Source of the DNA: a virus
Virus record (IMG/VR): IMGVR_UViG_3300032322_001295
Span: 23,878-87,877 of that record
Strand: one strand, 5' to 3'
Length of the DNA stretch: 64,000 nucleotides
Shown piece by piece: positions 29,921 through 39,869 of this stretch. The notes below the pieces were generated by a model that searched no databases, had not been told where the DNA came from, and was given only the letters and a program-made list of their open reading frames with translations. Numbering within the stretch: the first letter of the stretch is position 1; each line of letters begins with the position of its first letter. Position numbers and translations under genes: made by a program.

Positions 29921-32535
29921 TATACGGAGAGTTTTATCCAGTGCCATTAGAGAGCTTACCAAAAGACGAGCAGGAAAAATATGCTAAGTCTTTAATGGAT
30001 AGCTATATAGAACAGAATCACAGGGATGGTGGGCTTCAAATGAATGTGCCACTTGAAAGCACTTCTGTTCGTTCTCGCATGGACAAAATAACCTATTGCC
30101 GCGCTCTTTGGAATAACGAACTTGATGATGCAAGGTTTGGTTATCTGTACAATAAGATAGACAAGCAGGTTCATGACAGTCAATCTGGAATAGATGATAT
30201 TATTACTCTTGAGATGCCTGCACGTGTACGTAACATTCCAATAGTAAGACCAAAGCTACAAGCACTTATATCTGAAGAAATGTCAAGACCTGTTGTTACC
30301 AAAGTAATTGGAATGACAGATGAAATAGTTGGCAAGAAATTAGAAAACATTAAGAATGACATTTTAGATAAGCAACTGCAAAAGATAAAGCAGAATCAAC
30401 TTATAAATGCTACCAATCGAGCTTTGCTACAAATGCAACAGCAAATGATGCAGCAGTTAGCGCAGGATCCTCAGGCGCAACAGATGATTATTCAGATGCA
30501 AGTTGAATTAGAGCATTTGCAAAACTTACTACAAAATGACATTGTAATAACAGGTGAAGAAGTAAGAAGAATCAGAGAATATTATCAGTATTCACATAAA
30601 GAGTTTGAGGAAAAGCTTTGTTCGCAAGCATTAGAAGAGTTTGTAGACAGCAAAAGGTTACGACACTTAATGAATAACTTCTTTGAGGAAATGATGATTA
30701 CCGGTGAACCTATTTGGTATTGCGACTGGGAGCCTGGATTATCTGAACCCGAAGTTAGACTAATAAGACCTGAATATCTTTGGTATCAAGCAAACGAAGC
30801 GGCAAAGTATTTACACGAACTAGACTGGATAGTAGAATATAGTCCAATGTCAATAGGACAAGTTATTCAATATTACGGAGCAGACATAACAGAAGAAAAC
30901 TTAGAAACATTAAGAAGCGAGTTTCCAATGTTTTCGCAAGATGCGTGGTACAGAACAAATCTTACTAACTTTCCAGATGGCAGTCCATCGGGTTGGTATA
31001 GTGGTAATGATTATTTGTACTCACACCAAGTAGACACTTATAAAGTAAATTGGAAAGAACAAGTTGAAGTTTATGCATTGTATTCAGAAAACAAAAACTA
31101 TACTCCCTACTTCTCGGAGAAGCCGCCTTTCGTTAAATTCCTCACGCCGGAAGAGTATAAAGATCTTACTGCCACAGAATCAAAAAGAAAACGTCTTGAA
31201 AAAAAAGGACAGAAAATACTTAAAGCATATCGTGTTGACAGATGGTCAGGTGTCCGAATAGGAACAATGACTTACATTAAAATAAAAAAACATGATTTTC
31301 AATATCGCACTCATGACAGGCTTTCAGACATTGCGTTACCATACATAGGATTTGCTAACAACAGATTCTATAAAGCATATTCTCCGTTATGGGAAACTAA
31401 AGACATTCAGGAACTGTACAACATACTGCATTATCAAGAAGAACTCTTGATTGCATTATCTGGTGTTAAAGGTATTATTTATGACCTATCGCAAATGCCA
31501 AGCGGTATGACACCACAAGAGGTAATGTACTACATGAAACAAGGTCTTGGTTTGATCGAAACGGTTAAACCAAATGGTAAAGCAGTACGTACTTCTTTTA
31601 ATCAGTTTGCTACATACGATATGACTGTATCTCCTGCAATACAATCAATAATGATTATTAAGGAATCACTCAATACATTAGCTGGTGAGATTACTGGGGT
31701 AACAAGACAAAAGACAGGACAGGTACTTGCATCAGATCAAGTAGGTACATCGCAAATGGCATTGGCGCAATCTAATGTTGTTACTGAGTATTACTTTATG
31801 AAAACCGATGAACTAAATGAACTTTTATTTACTAGACTTTGTAACATATTTCCATACGCATACGCGGAAGGTAAGCGTGGTATGTACGTAGTAGGCAAAG
31901 AAAGACAAGAAATACTAAACATACAAAAAGATCAATTGAAAGGAGAGTTTAGAACTATAGTAAACTCAGGTAGCAAAGAACGTGAGATAATGCGTACGGC
32001 AAAACAGATGGCTCAGATGAAGTTCCAACAAGGACAGATAGGTGCTTCTGATTTTCTTGATTTACTAGATACTGATACTATGTTTGAAATGCGCAAACTA
32101 TTAAAAGATGCAGAACAACGCGTATTAGAAACTACTCAAAAAATGCAAAGCGATTCTGCAGAACAACAGAAACAAGCACAGATAGAAGTTGAGCAAATGA
32201 AGATGCAGATGCAACAACAAATAGCACAAATGTCTAGTCAAGTTGAAGGGCAACTATTACAACTTAAAGGACAAATAGACTTGCAAAAAGAGCAAATGAA
32301 AATACAAAACGCACAGACTCAAATGCAAGTACAACAACAAGCAGAACAACAAAAATTAGAAATAGAACAAGAAAAAGTAGAAAACGAGAAACAAGTTGAG
32401 TTAGCTTATCTTAACTTTGCATATACAGAACTCGAGGTTAATGCGACGAACCAACGAGCACAGATGCTGATAAATAGAGCGAAAACAGCACTAGAAATGA
32501 AATCGTCCGCTAAAAAAGAACGTGTAAAAGACTAA
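29917..32535 (+). CDS. Portal protein
   Basis: An 872-residue protein downstream of terL. It has a helical N-terminal half with Gln-rich coiled coils (about 165-195), a central body, and a long C-terminal Gln/Met/Glu-rich coiled coil (about 735-830), as in crAss-like portals where the C-terminal barrel extends into the capsid. It forms the dodecameric ring through which DNA enters and leaves. Assignment rests on size, order and the long helical plan. Confidence 0.85.
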   Translation: MIYGEFYPVPLESLPKDEQEKYAKSLMDSYIEQNHRDGGLQMNVPLESTSVRSRMDKITYCRALWNNELDDARFGYLYNKIDKQVHDSQSGIDDIITLEMPARVRNIPIVRPKLQALISEEMSRPVVTKVIGMTDEIVGKKLENIKNDILDKQLQKIKQNQLINATNRALLQMQQQMMQQLAQDPQAQQMIIQMQVELEHLQNLLQNDIVITGEEVRRIREYYQYSHKEFEEKLCSQALEEFVDSKRLRHLMNNFFEEMMITGEPIWYCDWEPGLSEPEVRLIRPEYLWYQANEAAKYLHELDWIVEYSPMSIGQVIQYYGADITEENLETLRSEFPMFSQDAWYRTNLTNFPDGSPSGWYSGNDYLYSHQVDTYKVNWKEQVEVYALYSENKNYTPYFSEKPPFVKFLTPEEYKDLTATESKRKRLEKKGQKILKAYRVDRWSGVRIGTMTYIKIKKHDFQYRTHDRLSDIALPYIGFANNRFYKAYSPLWETKDIQELYNILHYQEELLIALSGVKGIIYDLSQMPSGMTPQEVMYYMKQGLGLIETVKPNGKAVRTSFNQFATYDMTVSPAIQSIMIIKESLNTLAGEITGVTRQKTGQVLASDQVGTSQMALAQSNVVTEYYFMKTDELNELLFTRLCNIFPYAYAEGKRGMYVVGKERQEILNIQKDQLKGEFRTIVNSGSKEREIMRTAKQMAQMKFQQGQIGASDFLDLLDTDTMFEMRKLLKDAEQRVLETTQKMQSDSAEQQKQAQIEVEQMKMQMQQQIAQMSSQVEGQLLQLKGQIDLQKEQMKIQNAQTQMQVQQQAEQQKLEIEQEKVENEKQVELAYLNFAYTELEVNATNQRAQMLINRAKTALEMKSSAKKERVKD

Positions 32536-32539
32536 GAAC

Positions 32540-33673
32540 ATGGAAAACGAAAACAACTTTGTAGACACATCGGGTGCAGATTTTGCCACTCAGTTTAAAG
32601 CTCCTGATATGGATTTTCAGGATGACTTCTTTGGTGACGAAGGATTACAAGAACAAGATGATGTTCAAGAAAACTTTGATGAGTTTGATAATCCAATCGA
32701 TAATGACGATAATGATTATCAAAACAATAATAATGATAACAATTCTGAAAATACTACTGGAAACCCGGTATTAGATTCTTATTTGCAATGGGCCATAGAA
32801 AGAAATATCGATGTAAGAAATCAAGGCATTGATGTAGATAACTTTGATGCCGATGCAATGGATAAATTAGTAGGTGAATACTATATCCAAAAGAAACTTG
32901 GTGGCGTAGACCCTCGCATAGCAGAACTATCTGAGCAAGGTATAAGTCTTGACGAGTACATGCAGCATAAAAACTATTTGCAAGGTATTGCCAATCAAGA
33001 TCCAGTACAGTTGTACAAGGCATCAATGTATGACCATTTGCTTAAATCAGAATCGCAACTAGGTTCTATTAACGTAGATCAATATGGTAATCCTGATGAT
33101 GCAAGTATGAGATATCTTGTAAATGAAGTAGAGCGTAGAGTACAAAATATGAATCCAGATGCTATTAAACAGAGAGGACAGCAGATTCAACAGTCTTACA
33201 TGCAGGAAATAAATAGACTTCCTGATAACTTAATTCAGCAACAACAACAGAAATATACATCCGAACTTCAGAGGTATAACACCGAAGTCGAAGAGCTTAC
33301 AAGTTTATTTAAAGATAGGCTTTCAAAAAGTGATAATCTTGTCATTGACTTCTCAGGCCAGTCCGAGAAAGATGATTTTATCAATTATATGAAACAGAAT
33401 CTTGAAATACACAATTATCAAGGTCAGCAGGTGGTGCCCCTGTTACACCGATTGCAAAACGACGCTGAATATTTGGCCACTACTATGAGGTTGTTGCACA
33501 TGCACGATAAAGGTTATTTCACAGACTTGAAAAATATGGAGCGCAACGCTGCATTCAAAAAGTTAAGTGTAACACCAGTATTGAGCAAAAACTCTAAACA
33601 ACAATCAACGGGCGGACCTGGAAAGTATGTAGATACATCTGACCCGAATTATTTAAAAAGATTTAAACGCTAA
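32540..33673 (+). CDS. Acidic scaffold-like protein
   Basis: A 377-residue protein between portal and capsid genes. The first 75 residues are strongly acidic with an Asp/Asn run (coded near 32690-32760); the centre is helical and Gln-rich (residues 210-260); the C-terminus is basic and ends in YLKRFKR. This is the expected place and composition of a capsid scaffold, with a basic C-terminus that could bind the capsid protein. No protease domain is seen. Confidence 0.6.
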   Translation: MENENNFVDTSGADFATQFKAPDMDFQDDFFGDEGLQEQDDVQENFDEFDNPIDNDDNDYQNNNNDNNSENTTGNPVLDSYLQWAIERNIDVRNQGIDVDNFDADAMDKLVGEYYIQKKLGGVDPRIAELSEQGISLDEYMQHKNYLQGIANQDPVQLYKASMYDHLLKSESQLGSINVDQYGNPDDASMRYLVNEVERRVQNMNPDAIKQRGQQIQQSYMQEINRLPDNLIQQQQQKYTSELQRYNTEVEELTSLFKDRLSKSDNLVIDFSGQSEKDDFINYMKQNLEIHNYQGQQVVPLLHRLQNDAEYLATTMRLLHMHDKGYFTDLKNMERNAAFKKLSVTPVLSKNSKQQSTGGPGKYVDTSDPNYLKRFKR

Positions 33674-33678
33674 AAAAA

Positions 33679-35241
33679 ATGGGACTCGAAAAGTTTGGCG
33701 TAGCCGGACGAGTTGTTGTAGGTAATCCACGTGATTTGACTAACTTCAAAATGACAGACTACAATAACCTCCGCAATATCGCAGCAGTTCGCCCTGACGT
33801 TATTCAGGGACTATTCAAACATTTTTCTGAAAGAACAGGTATGATTACCGAGCTTCTTTATTACATGAAAAGTAACTACGATCCAACTGTAGAAAGATTT
33901 AAGCAACAGAACTTTGGTCAGCAAAAATCAGCATGGGCAAAGAACTTCAAGATGCTTAACAATCTTGAATACGCTTGGTGTTCTCCTGCACCTTCAGGAT
34001 GGGTGTATCGTATTACTACTGCTCCTGACGATGACAATGGTTTTGTTGGTCGTTACCATCGTGAGTTTTACTTTAATGTAAACAAACAACTTGGTGACAA
34101 AGATGATGTATTATTGCTTGCCGATGGTACTACACAAATCATCATTACCAAACAACCAGAAGCACAAGCTGACGGAACACTTCGCATTCGTGCAAGACTT
34201 CTTACTAAAGAAGGAGAATGGGGTCAAGCTATTCCAATATACTTACTTGAAGTAGGTCAAGAAGTATCACCTCCTATCTACAACATGAAGCCTGAAGCAT
34301 CAGAGCATGGTAGCAAAAGCCGTGTATCTTTTGGCGAATGGCATCGTGGTTGGATGACAACTATGCGTTGGGAATGGAACATCACAGGTCATGCTGCTCA
34401 CGTTAAAACCGACAAATCTCCAATGGGTATCGTTTACACAAACGACAAAGGAGAAATCGAGAATTACTGGACAGAAACTTGGAGATACCAAATGTGGAAA
34501 AATGCTTACGAGCATATGGACAATCAGTTGTTCTGGGGTATGTCATACACCGACAATGAAGGTCGCTTCCAAAAAGATGAGCGTGGCTACCGCTATTACT
34601 CTGGTATGGGTATCTATCATCAGGCAAATCGCCGTTTAAAGCGCGAGTATGTCAAGATGAATGATTTTTCTATCCTTGATGACCTTATCAAAGGCATGTA
34701 CAATGATTCAATCGAAACTGGTGTTAAGCCTGAGATTTTCTTATGTGCTGGCCTTGAATTAAGAACTGACATTGACCGTTTGATTCGTAATGAGTTCAAA
34801 GGTTCTCCTGAGGTTCTTTACTTTGATGGCAAAGGAAACTACCAAGCTGGTGGCACTGGCAATGAAACTATGGGTATTCGTTCTAATTTCCGTTACTACG
34901 AAACTCCTGCAGGTAAAATAATCGTATCAGATTGTCCATATTTTGACAGAAAAGGTATGCCAAGCACTCGTACAAGCGAAGGTAATCGTGAGCAATCTCA
35001 TCGTGGTATTTTGGTTAACCTTGCTAAAATGCGTGGTGGTCAAGATGCAATGACTATGGTTACTCTACAAGGCCGTCAAAATGTTGTTGGTAAAGTACAC
35101 GGTATGTCAGATCCTGGACCCGGTGGTGCATTAACAACTACAGCTGACGTACAAGGTGAGCACATGCTTACAATGCAGGGTATTGCTTTGCATAACCCTA
35201 ACTGTATGGCAGAGCTTAAACTTGCTCGCGGTCGTCGATAG
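33679..35241 (+). CDS. Major capsid protein
   Basis: A 520-residue protein five bases after the scaffold-like gene and the best conserved-looking structural protein in the window. It has mixed alpha/beta segments with a long helix near residues 30-60 and Gly-rich loops in the C-terminal half (HGMSDPGPGGALTT). Codon use is smoother than in neighbours, consistent with high expression. The HK97-type fold is assumed from gene order and length typical for crAss-like phages. Confidence 0.85.
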   Translation: MGLEKFGVAGRVVVGNPRDLTNFKMTDYNNLRNIAAVRPDVIQGLFKHFSERTGMITELLYYMKSNYDPTVERFKQQNFGQQKSAWAKNFKMLNNLEYAWCSPAPSGWVYRITTAPDDDNGFVGRYHREFYFNVNKQLGDKDDVLLLADGTTQIIITKQPEAQADGTLRIRARLLTKEGEWGQAIPIYLLEVGQEVSPPIYNMKPEASEHGSKSRVSFGEWHRGWMTTMRWEWNITGHAAHVKTDKSPMGIVYTNDKGEIENYWTETWRYQMWKNAYEHMDNQLFWGMSYTDNEGRFQKDERGYRYYSGMGIYHQANRRLKREYVKMNDFSILDDLIKGMYNDSIETGVKPEIFLCAGLELRTDIDRLIRNEFKGSPEVLYFDGKGNYQAGGTGNETMGIRSNFRYYETPAGKIIVSDCPYFDRKGMPSTRTSEGNREQSHRGILVNLAKMRGGQDAMTMVTLQGRQNVVGKVHGMSDPGPGGALTTTADVQGEHMLTMQGIALHNPNCMAELKLARGRR

Positions 35242-35270
35242 TATTTATTAACTTAAAAGTGAAACAGATT

Positions 35271-36458
35271 ATGAACAATGCAATTTTTTATCCAAAACAA
35301 CACGAAGAACTTTTAAGAAAGGCAGGACTACTTGGAACTGGTTTTCTTGAAGTCAGAGCGGTACAAAGGTACAAAATACAAAATGTTAGCGAAGATGGTA
35401 TTACTTTTCGTGAAGAGAAAAGACCTGAAATAGATGACATAGCAACAGGCAATACATCACCAGTTTTTGACAGTTCTGGTTTGATTGCTGGCTATTGGGC
35501 AAATGGTCTCACATCGGAAGAAAAGAGAATCATTAACGAGGAGTGTGGTGTTCCATTCTTTTATTTGAATGAGCCAAACAATCCACTAACAGGAAAGCCT
35601 TACCACCCTGACACAGTTCTTTCTTTAAACGAAGGGCAACTTTTTAATCTTTCTAATCCGCGCGATGTAGCTTATGTGCGTGTTCTTTTTGAGGTTGTAT
35701 CTACAATCGGCAAAGACAAGCAAGAAGCTATGGACCATGGAGCATTCTTTTATTTCTTTTCTAAAGAAGAAGAAAAGCAGGAGAAAGAGAAAGAAATAAA
35801 AAAGAGAAAAGGTGCTGCTGCACTCATTGACAAACTTAGCAAAAAACAGAAACGTGACTGTGTAAGAATACTTATTCTTGATGGTGACTATCCTGCCGAT
35901 CCTTATATTAATGAAGACATTGCTGAGGAAATCTTTGATGAGGTTGCATTTTCTATGCCTTACGAAGTGTTGCGTGCTTATGATACTGAAAAGAAAGAAA
36001 ACTATATTTGTGCTAAAGCATTGATACATTCAGGTCATATTGAAGCAAATAGTATTGATGGTCCATACTTTAAAAACCCAACGGTTTATGGACAGAAAAC
36101 ACATCTTGCTGATAGCTTAAGCGAACTGATGGTTAAAATCGATACGCATTTTGACTTGATGAAAGCTTACAGGGAACTTGAAGGTATTGTTGTTGGCGAA
36201 AACAGAATCGAAAAAGAAAGATTCATTCGTGACGCTGCATCTGTATCGTTTCTTTCCAAACATGGACTTTATGAAAAAGGAGAACAACCTAATGTTGCAG
36301 TTGTAGCAAAAAAGCAAGTTCCGGCAAATTTAAAGTTTATGAATGTAAAGCAGTTGATTGACTACATGGATAATGAAAATATTGTTCATGATTTCACAGA
36401 AAACTCAAACCTTAAGGAAGCAAAGGAATATCTGACTAACTACATCGATAATCAATAA
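35271..36458 (+). CDS. Virion protein downstream of capsid
   Basis: The ATG at 35271 is preferred to a GTG 12 bases earlier. The 395-residue protein has a charged Lys/Glu run at about residues 165-185 (EEEKQEKEKEIKKRKGA), then DKLSKKQKRDCVRILILDG. No catalytic site is evident. Crassvirales genomes have a protein of this size in this place, thought to belong to the head. It overlaps the next start by one base. Confidence 0.55.
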   Translation: MNNAIFYPKQHEELLRKAGLLGTGFLEVRAVQRYKIQNVSEDGITFREEKRPEIDDIATGNTSPVFDSSGLIAGYWANGLTSEEKRIINEECGVPFFYLNEPNNPLTGKPYHPDTVLSLNEGQLFNLSNPRDVAYVRVLFEVVSTIGKDKQEAMDHGAFFYFFSKEEEKQEKEKEIKKRKGAAALIDKLSKKQKRDCVRILILDGDYPADPYINEDIAEEIFDEVAFSMPYEVLRAYDTEKKENYICAKALIHSGHIEANSIDGPYFKNPTVYGQKTHLADSLSELMVKIDTHFDLMKAYRELEGIVVGENRIEKERFIRDAASVSFLSKHGLYEKGEQPNVAVVAKKQVPANLKFMNVKQLIDYMDNENIVHDFTENSNLKEAKEYLTNYIDNQ

Positions 36459-37180
36459 TGGTCCCAGTAGTTGAAGTATATAAGGCGGTACTTGCTGAAC
36501 TAAAGCATTACAATACCACTAGCATGACACCTGATGAGTTTAACTATCACATCTGGATAGCTACGCTAGAGTATGTCAAGAATAGGTATTGGGCCCACGA
36601 ACAGCATCAAAAACAGATAGACGATCTGTCTGTCATAAAGGTTGTAACAGATGGCATTGCAGGATTTCCTGCTCCATTGGTAAACCTTGGTCCTGCTGTT
36701 GCCGGCCAAGAATACGTACAACTTCCCGCCAACTATCTTCATCTATTGGCTGTATCTGTCAAGGTAAAGTATAAAAACCAACCTTGCGAAGTTGATAACA
36801 CTATATCTGGGTATATTTCTGCTACTCACTTGAAAGATGATTTTAGATTTACCATTGAAGATGACTATTACAAGAAGCCGTCTGCCGAATGGCCAAATCT
36901 TTACTACGATCAAAGAGGAAACAGACTTACATTCAGATGTGGAGACAGTATAGTTCAAGATGTAAAGATTGCATATTTACGATTGCCACAGCGTATAAAC
37001 TTTGATGTAACAAATCAAAACAATGTAAACTCAGAGTTTGCATGGCCTCAGACGCTTGAGATTGTAAAGCATTGTGTAATCTCTTATCTTGAAACCATTA
37101 AAGACCCAAGAGTACAGTCAATGCTTCCGATAACTGAAAGAAATTTTTTACAAACACCCCCGCCTAACGTACCAACGTAG
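36458..37180 (+). CDS. Connector (ring-type) protein
   Basis: A 240-residue protein with helical N-terminus (VVEVYKAVLAELKHY; MTPDEFNYHIWIATLEYVKN) and a strand-rich middle, like tail-tubular or head-to-tail connector proteins of podoviruses. By position it probably forms a ring under the portal. It ends 19 bases before the next gene. Confidence 0.55.
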   Translation: MVPVVEVYKAVLAELKHYNTTSMTPDEFNYHIWIATLEYVKNRYWAHEQHQKQIDDLSVIKVVTDGIAGFPAPLVNLGPAVAGQEYVQLPANYLHLLAVSVKVKYKNQPCEVDNTISGYISATHLKDDFRFTIEDDYYKKPSAEWPNLYYDQRGNRLTFRCGDSIVQDVKIAYLRLPQRINFDVTNQNNVNSEFAWPQTLEIVKHCVISYLETIKDPRVQSMLPITERNFLQTPPPNVPT

Positions 37181-37199
37181 CGGTAAATAATTTAATAAC

Positions 37200-38375
37200 A
37201 TGCAAAGTAATGCTCAAAAACTTTGGATCCCGAATCCAAACGCAGGTACACTAGTGGATGTTGAAGCACTACAAGGGCCTGATTTTGCAAATGAAGTGCG
37301 TATTGTAGACCAAATCTCAATACTATCTACATCTGTAACACGTTGCCAAAAGGTTTGCGCATCACCATGTGAAGAAAACATCTGGACTATTGAGTTCGGT
37401 GATGTTGACTTTGGTGATTGCAATGCTTGCGGCAAATCAGTAGGATTTACTCTGTTGCTTAACAGAAATCCTGATTTTGATAATCAAACGTATTTTGAAT
37501 ACAATCAACGTAGGCAGTATGTTTACCAAGGTAATCTTTCTGGCGTAGTAACAGGTGTTGACCTTGCTACATGGTTTGAAAGTTACATCAATGACTTGAT
37601 TAATCAAAACGATCAACACGATCAGTTTTTGGTAAGCGTAACAAGAAGCACTGATACTCTTACACTTACGTTTCCATGTTCTGGTCTTATTGCATACAGT
37701 TTGATTGGTATATATCAGTTACCAAACAACAATCTTGCAACTGCAGAAATACCAGTATTTACTGAAACGCAAGAAGCAGTAGAAGCTGTATTGAGCCGCG
37801 AAAAACTACTTCAGCAGTTTCCACAAGAAATCGGTCACGTATTTGGAGAAGCTCCACGCGACCAATGGATGTGGTGCCAGACTGTTTGCGTTATTACACT
37901 GAGAGGTTGTATTGATGCTTGCAGTAACTTCTTTGATAATCAGAATAGCGGTCATCTACATACCGGCGCAACTCCATTTGATTTGTTGCTTTACGTAGAT
38001 AGTTCTGCCCCTGGTTTTGCTGATTTCATTGCAGCATTAAATAACTTGTTCCCTAATGCTTGTGACCTTGATACTCTTCCAGGTTTTCAATCTGGTGTAC
38101 AAGGACCATTAACTGGCATTGATATTACATCTATTGTTGATAACATTGATGCTGTAAATGGTACACTTATCAATGTTACTATTGGTTCATTGTCATTCAG
38201 TGTAACAGCTACAAGTGGAGCTGACATAGCTTCTGAAATTGATGCATTGTTTGGTGTAGGAACAGCAGCAACATATTCTGCTCCCGACATTTCATTTGGT
38301 GTGCCTCTTGATAACTTTGGTTCAACTGCTGTTATCAGCATTGTATCTGATCCAGTTAACTACGTAGGCGAGTAA
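37200..38375 (+). CDS. Virion protein with Cys-rich N-terminus, 391 residues
   Basis: Has several Cys pairs in the first 85 residues (RCQKVCASPCEEN, FGDCNACG) and again near 230-245 (QTVCVITLRGCIDAC), then a beta-rich C-terminus with an immunoglobulin-like feel (LINVTIGSLSFSVTATSG). It lies in the connector cluster. It may be a head auxiliary or collar protein, with metal or disulfide stabilisation. Confidence 0.55.
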   Translation: MQSNAQKLWIPNPNAGTLVDVEALQGPDFANEVRIVDQISILSTSVTRCQKVCASPCEENIWTIEFGDVDFGDCNACGKSVGFTLLLNRNPDFDNQTYFEYNQRRQYVYQGNLSGVVTGVDLATWFESYINDLINQNDQHDQFLVSVTRSTDTLTLTFPCSGLIAYSLIGIYQLPNNNLATAEIPVFTETQEAVEAVLSREKLLQQFPQEIGHVFGEAPRDQWMWCQTVCVITLRGCIDACSNFFDNQNSGHLHTGATPFDLLLYVDSSAPGFADFIAALNNLFPNACDLDTLPGFQSGVQGPLTGIDITSIVDNIDAVNGTLINVTIGSLSFSVTATSGADIASEIDALFGVGTAATYSAPDISFGVPLDNFGSTAVISIVSDPVNYVGE

Positions 38376-38794
38376 TGATGATACTGAGCGAGACCTTGTT
38401 CTTTTCTGTCTTAGTTTCGCTTTTTACACAGGGTTTGAGTGCCGCTGCCAACAACGGCGGCATTCTATACCCGATTAAAGCGTGGATGGAAAATATATCT
38501 AGGTCAAAAAAACTAGACAACAAAAAGATAGAAATATCTGGTTACAAGGAAGTAAGAAGACGACAATACCAATCTTCAGAGTGGATTAACCCGGCATTGC
38601 AAAAGCTTGAACTATTACATCTTTACCGCAATCTTTGGCACAAGCCATTGCTGACATGTATGGTATGTATGTCTTCTTTTTATGGAACATTGATTTACTG
38701 GATTATGTATAACCAGTACCCATTATATATTTGGATTCTAGGTATTCCGATATCATCAGCAATAACTGTATTAACCCATAAACTACGAACATGA
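38375..38794 (+). CDS. Membrane protein with CxxC, 139 residues
   Basis: An N-terminal hydrophobic helix (about 4-24), a basic middle, then KPLLTCMVCMSSFYG at about 90-104 and a C-terminal hydrophobic pair of helices (about 100-130). Similar CxxCM-S-[FW]-G membrane proteins are common in Bacteroidota phages; their role is not established. It overlaps both neighbours (1 base and 4 bases). It may help release DNA or act at lysis. Confidence 0.5.
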   Translation: MMILSETLFFSVLVSLFTQGLSAAANNGGILYPIKAWMENISRSKKLDNKKIEISGYKEVRRRQYQSSEWINPALQKLELLHLYRNLWHKPLLTCMVCMSSFYGTLIYWIMYNQYPLYIWILGIPISSAITVLTHKLRT

Positions 38795-39420
38795 GTTTTC
38801 AAAGCCTTGAAGCAGTAACATCAAGATTGATGAATGACTTGATAGCTGTTTATGACGATACAAGATTAAACAGAAAGATAGTACGCGATAAAGTGCTTGT
38901 TGCAAGGGCAAATATTTTATCTAAGTATCTTCGTCAAAATCTTGGTTCTATTGCGGGTCAATACTACAATCAGTGTTGCTTCGAGGTAAATTGTGAACCT
39001 GTGTGCCCGGGTGCGCCAGTAACTGTCATCAGAGGAAAGATACCAGAGCTTCTTGCTCAATTAGGTAGAAGAGCATTAAAGTATCTTGGTACCGTAGATG
39101 GCAAGCATCCTTTTGAATGGCGCGATGAATCAAGTACAGAGTTTGTAAGTTATGCCCAGTTTGGTTGTGATAGAAAGAATCCGTACTTTGTTCTTACTGG
39201 ACAAAAAGTTGATGTATATGACTTGCCAACAGTAGACACAAAGATACTTATGGTAAAAGGAATATTTGCAGACCCATTTGCATGTGGTTGTCCTGAAGAT
39301 GATGTGTTTGTGCCGGCCGATCACATAGATGAAATAGAACAACAAATCAAAGTAGATTTATCGACATTCTTAATACAAAGAAGAATCGATAAAATGAACA
39401 ATACAAATAGCGACAACTAA
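38791..39420 (+). CDS. Connector (ring-type) protein with Cys motifs
   Basis: A 209-residue protein with a helical start (QSLEAVTSRLMNDLIAVYDD), a Cys stretch (QCCFEVNCEPVC, residues 61-72) and ACGCPED near residue 165. Crassvirales genomes have a similar Cys-bearing connector gene here. It likely forms part of the neck. It shares one base with the next start. Confidence 0.55.
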   Translation: MSFQSLEAVTSRLMNDLIAVYDDTRLNRKIVRDKVLVARANILSKYLRQNLGSIAGQYYNQCCFEVNCEPVCPGAPVTVIRGKIPELLAQLGRRALKYLGTVDGKHPFEWRDESSTEFVSYAQFGCDRKNPYFVLTGQKVDVYDLPTVDTKILMVKGIFADPFACGCPEDDVFVPADHIDEIEQQIKVDLSTFLIQRRIDKMNNTNSDN

Positions 39421-39869
39421 TGCCAGGAATACAAAAAAACTTAAAGTACAATGACTTGTACGTTGAAGCACAAAAAAACTATGTTACTACAGATCCTTTT
39501 GGTAAAAGGTATATTATTTATCAAGGTATGCAATTTAAGTTTGATTCATACGAAGACATAGAGGTTGGATGCGGATGTGGTGGAGTAGCAAAAGAAGTTT
39601 TAAGACATTACAATATAAATGCATTTGCTACTTGCAAAGAAGGAGAATACTTATGGCCGACTCCAAAAGGTTCTAATCTGATGCTTGTAGTAACATCAAA
39701 ATACTTTGTCGAAACCGATTCTTTAAAATATCCACCTGTAAAAAGCGCTTACGAAGACGAAACATCAGGAAAGGATGTAGATTTATTTACACCACCATGG
39801 AAAAGATCAATACCGAGAGAGGGGGGACTGTGGTATACAGACCCTTGGGAATCACAAAAAGGAAGTTAA
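39420..39869 (+). CDS. Neck-region virion protein, 149 residues
   Basis: Tyr-rich start (LKYNDLYVEAQKNYVTTDPF), then VGCGCGGVAKEVLRHYN and a Pro-rich end. No family is recognised. Its last 72 bases are also read by the next gene in another frame. Confidence 0.5.
   Translation: MPGIQKNLKYNDLYVEAQKNYVTTDPFGKRYIIYQGMQFKFDSYEDIEVGCGCGGVAKEVLRHYNINAFATCKEGEYLWPTPKGSNLMLVVTSKYFVETDSLKYPPVKSAYEDETSGKDVDLFTPPWKRSIPREGGLWYTDPWESQKGS

Noticed and set aside
32690-32774. Asp/Asn-rich run as a microsatellite expansion
   Set aside because: The codons are mixed and the run fits the acidic N-terminus of a scaffold-like protein.
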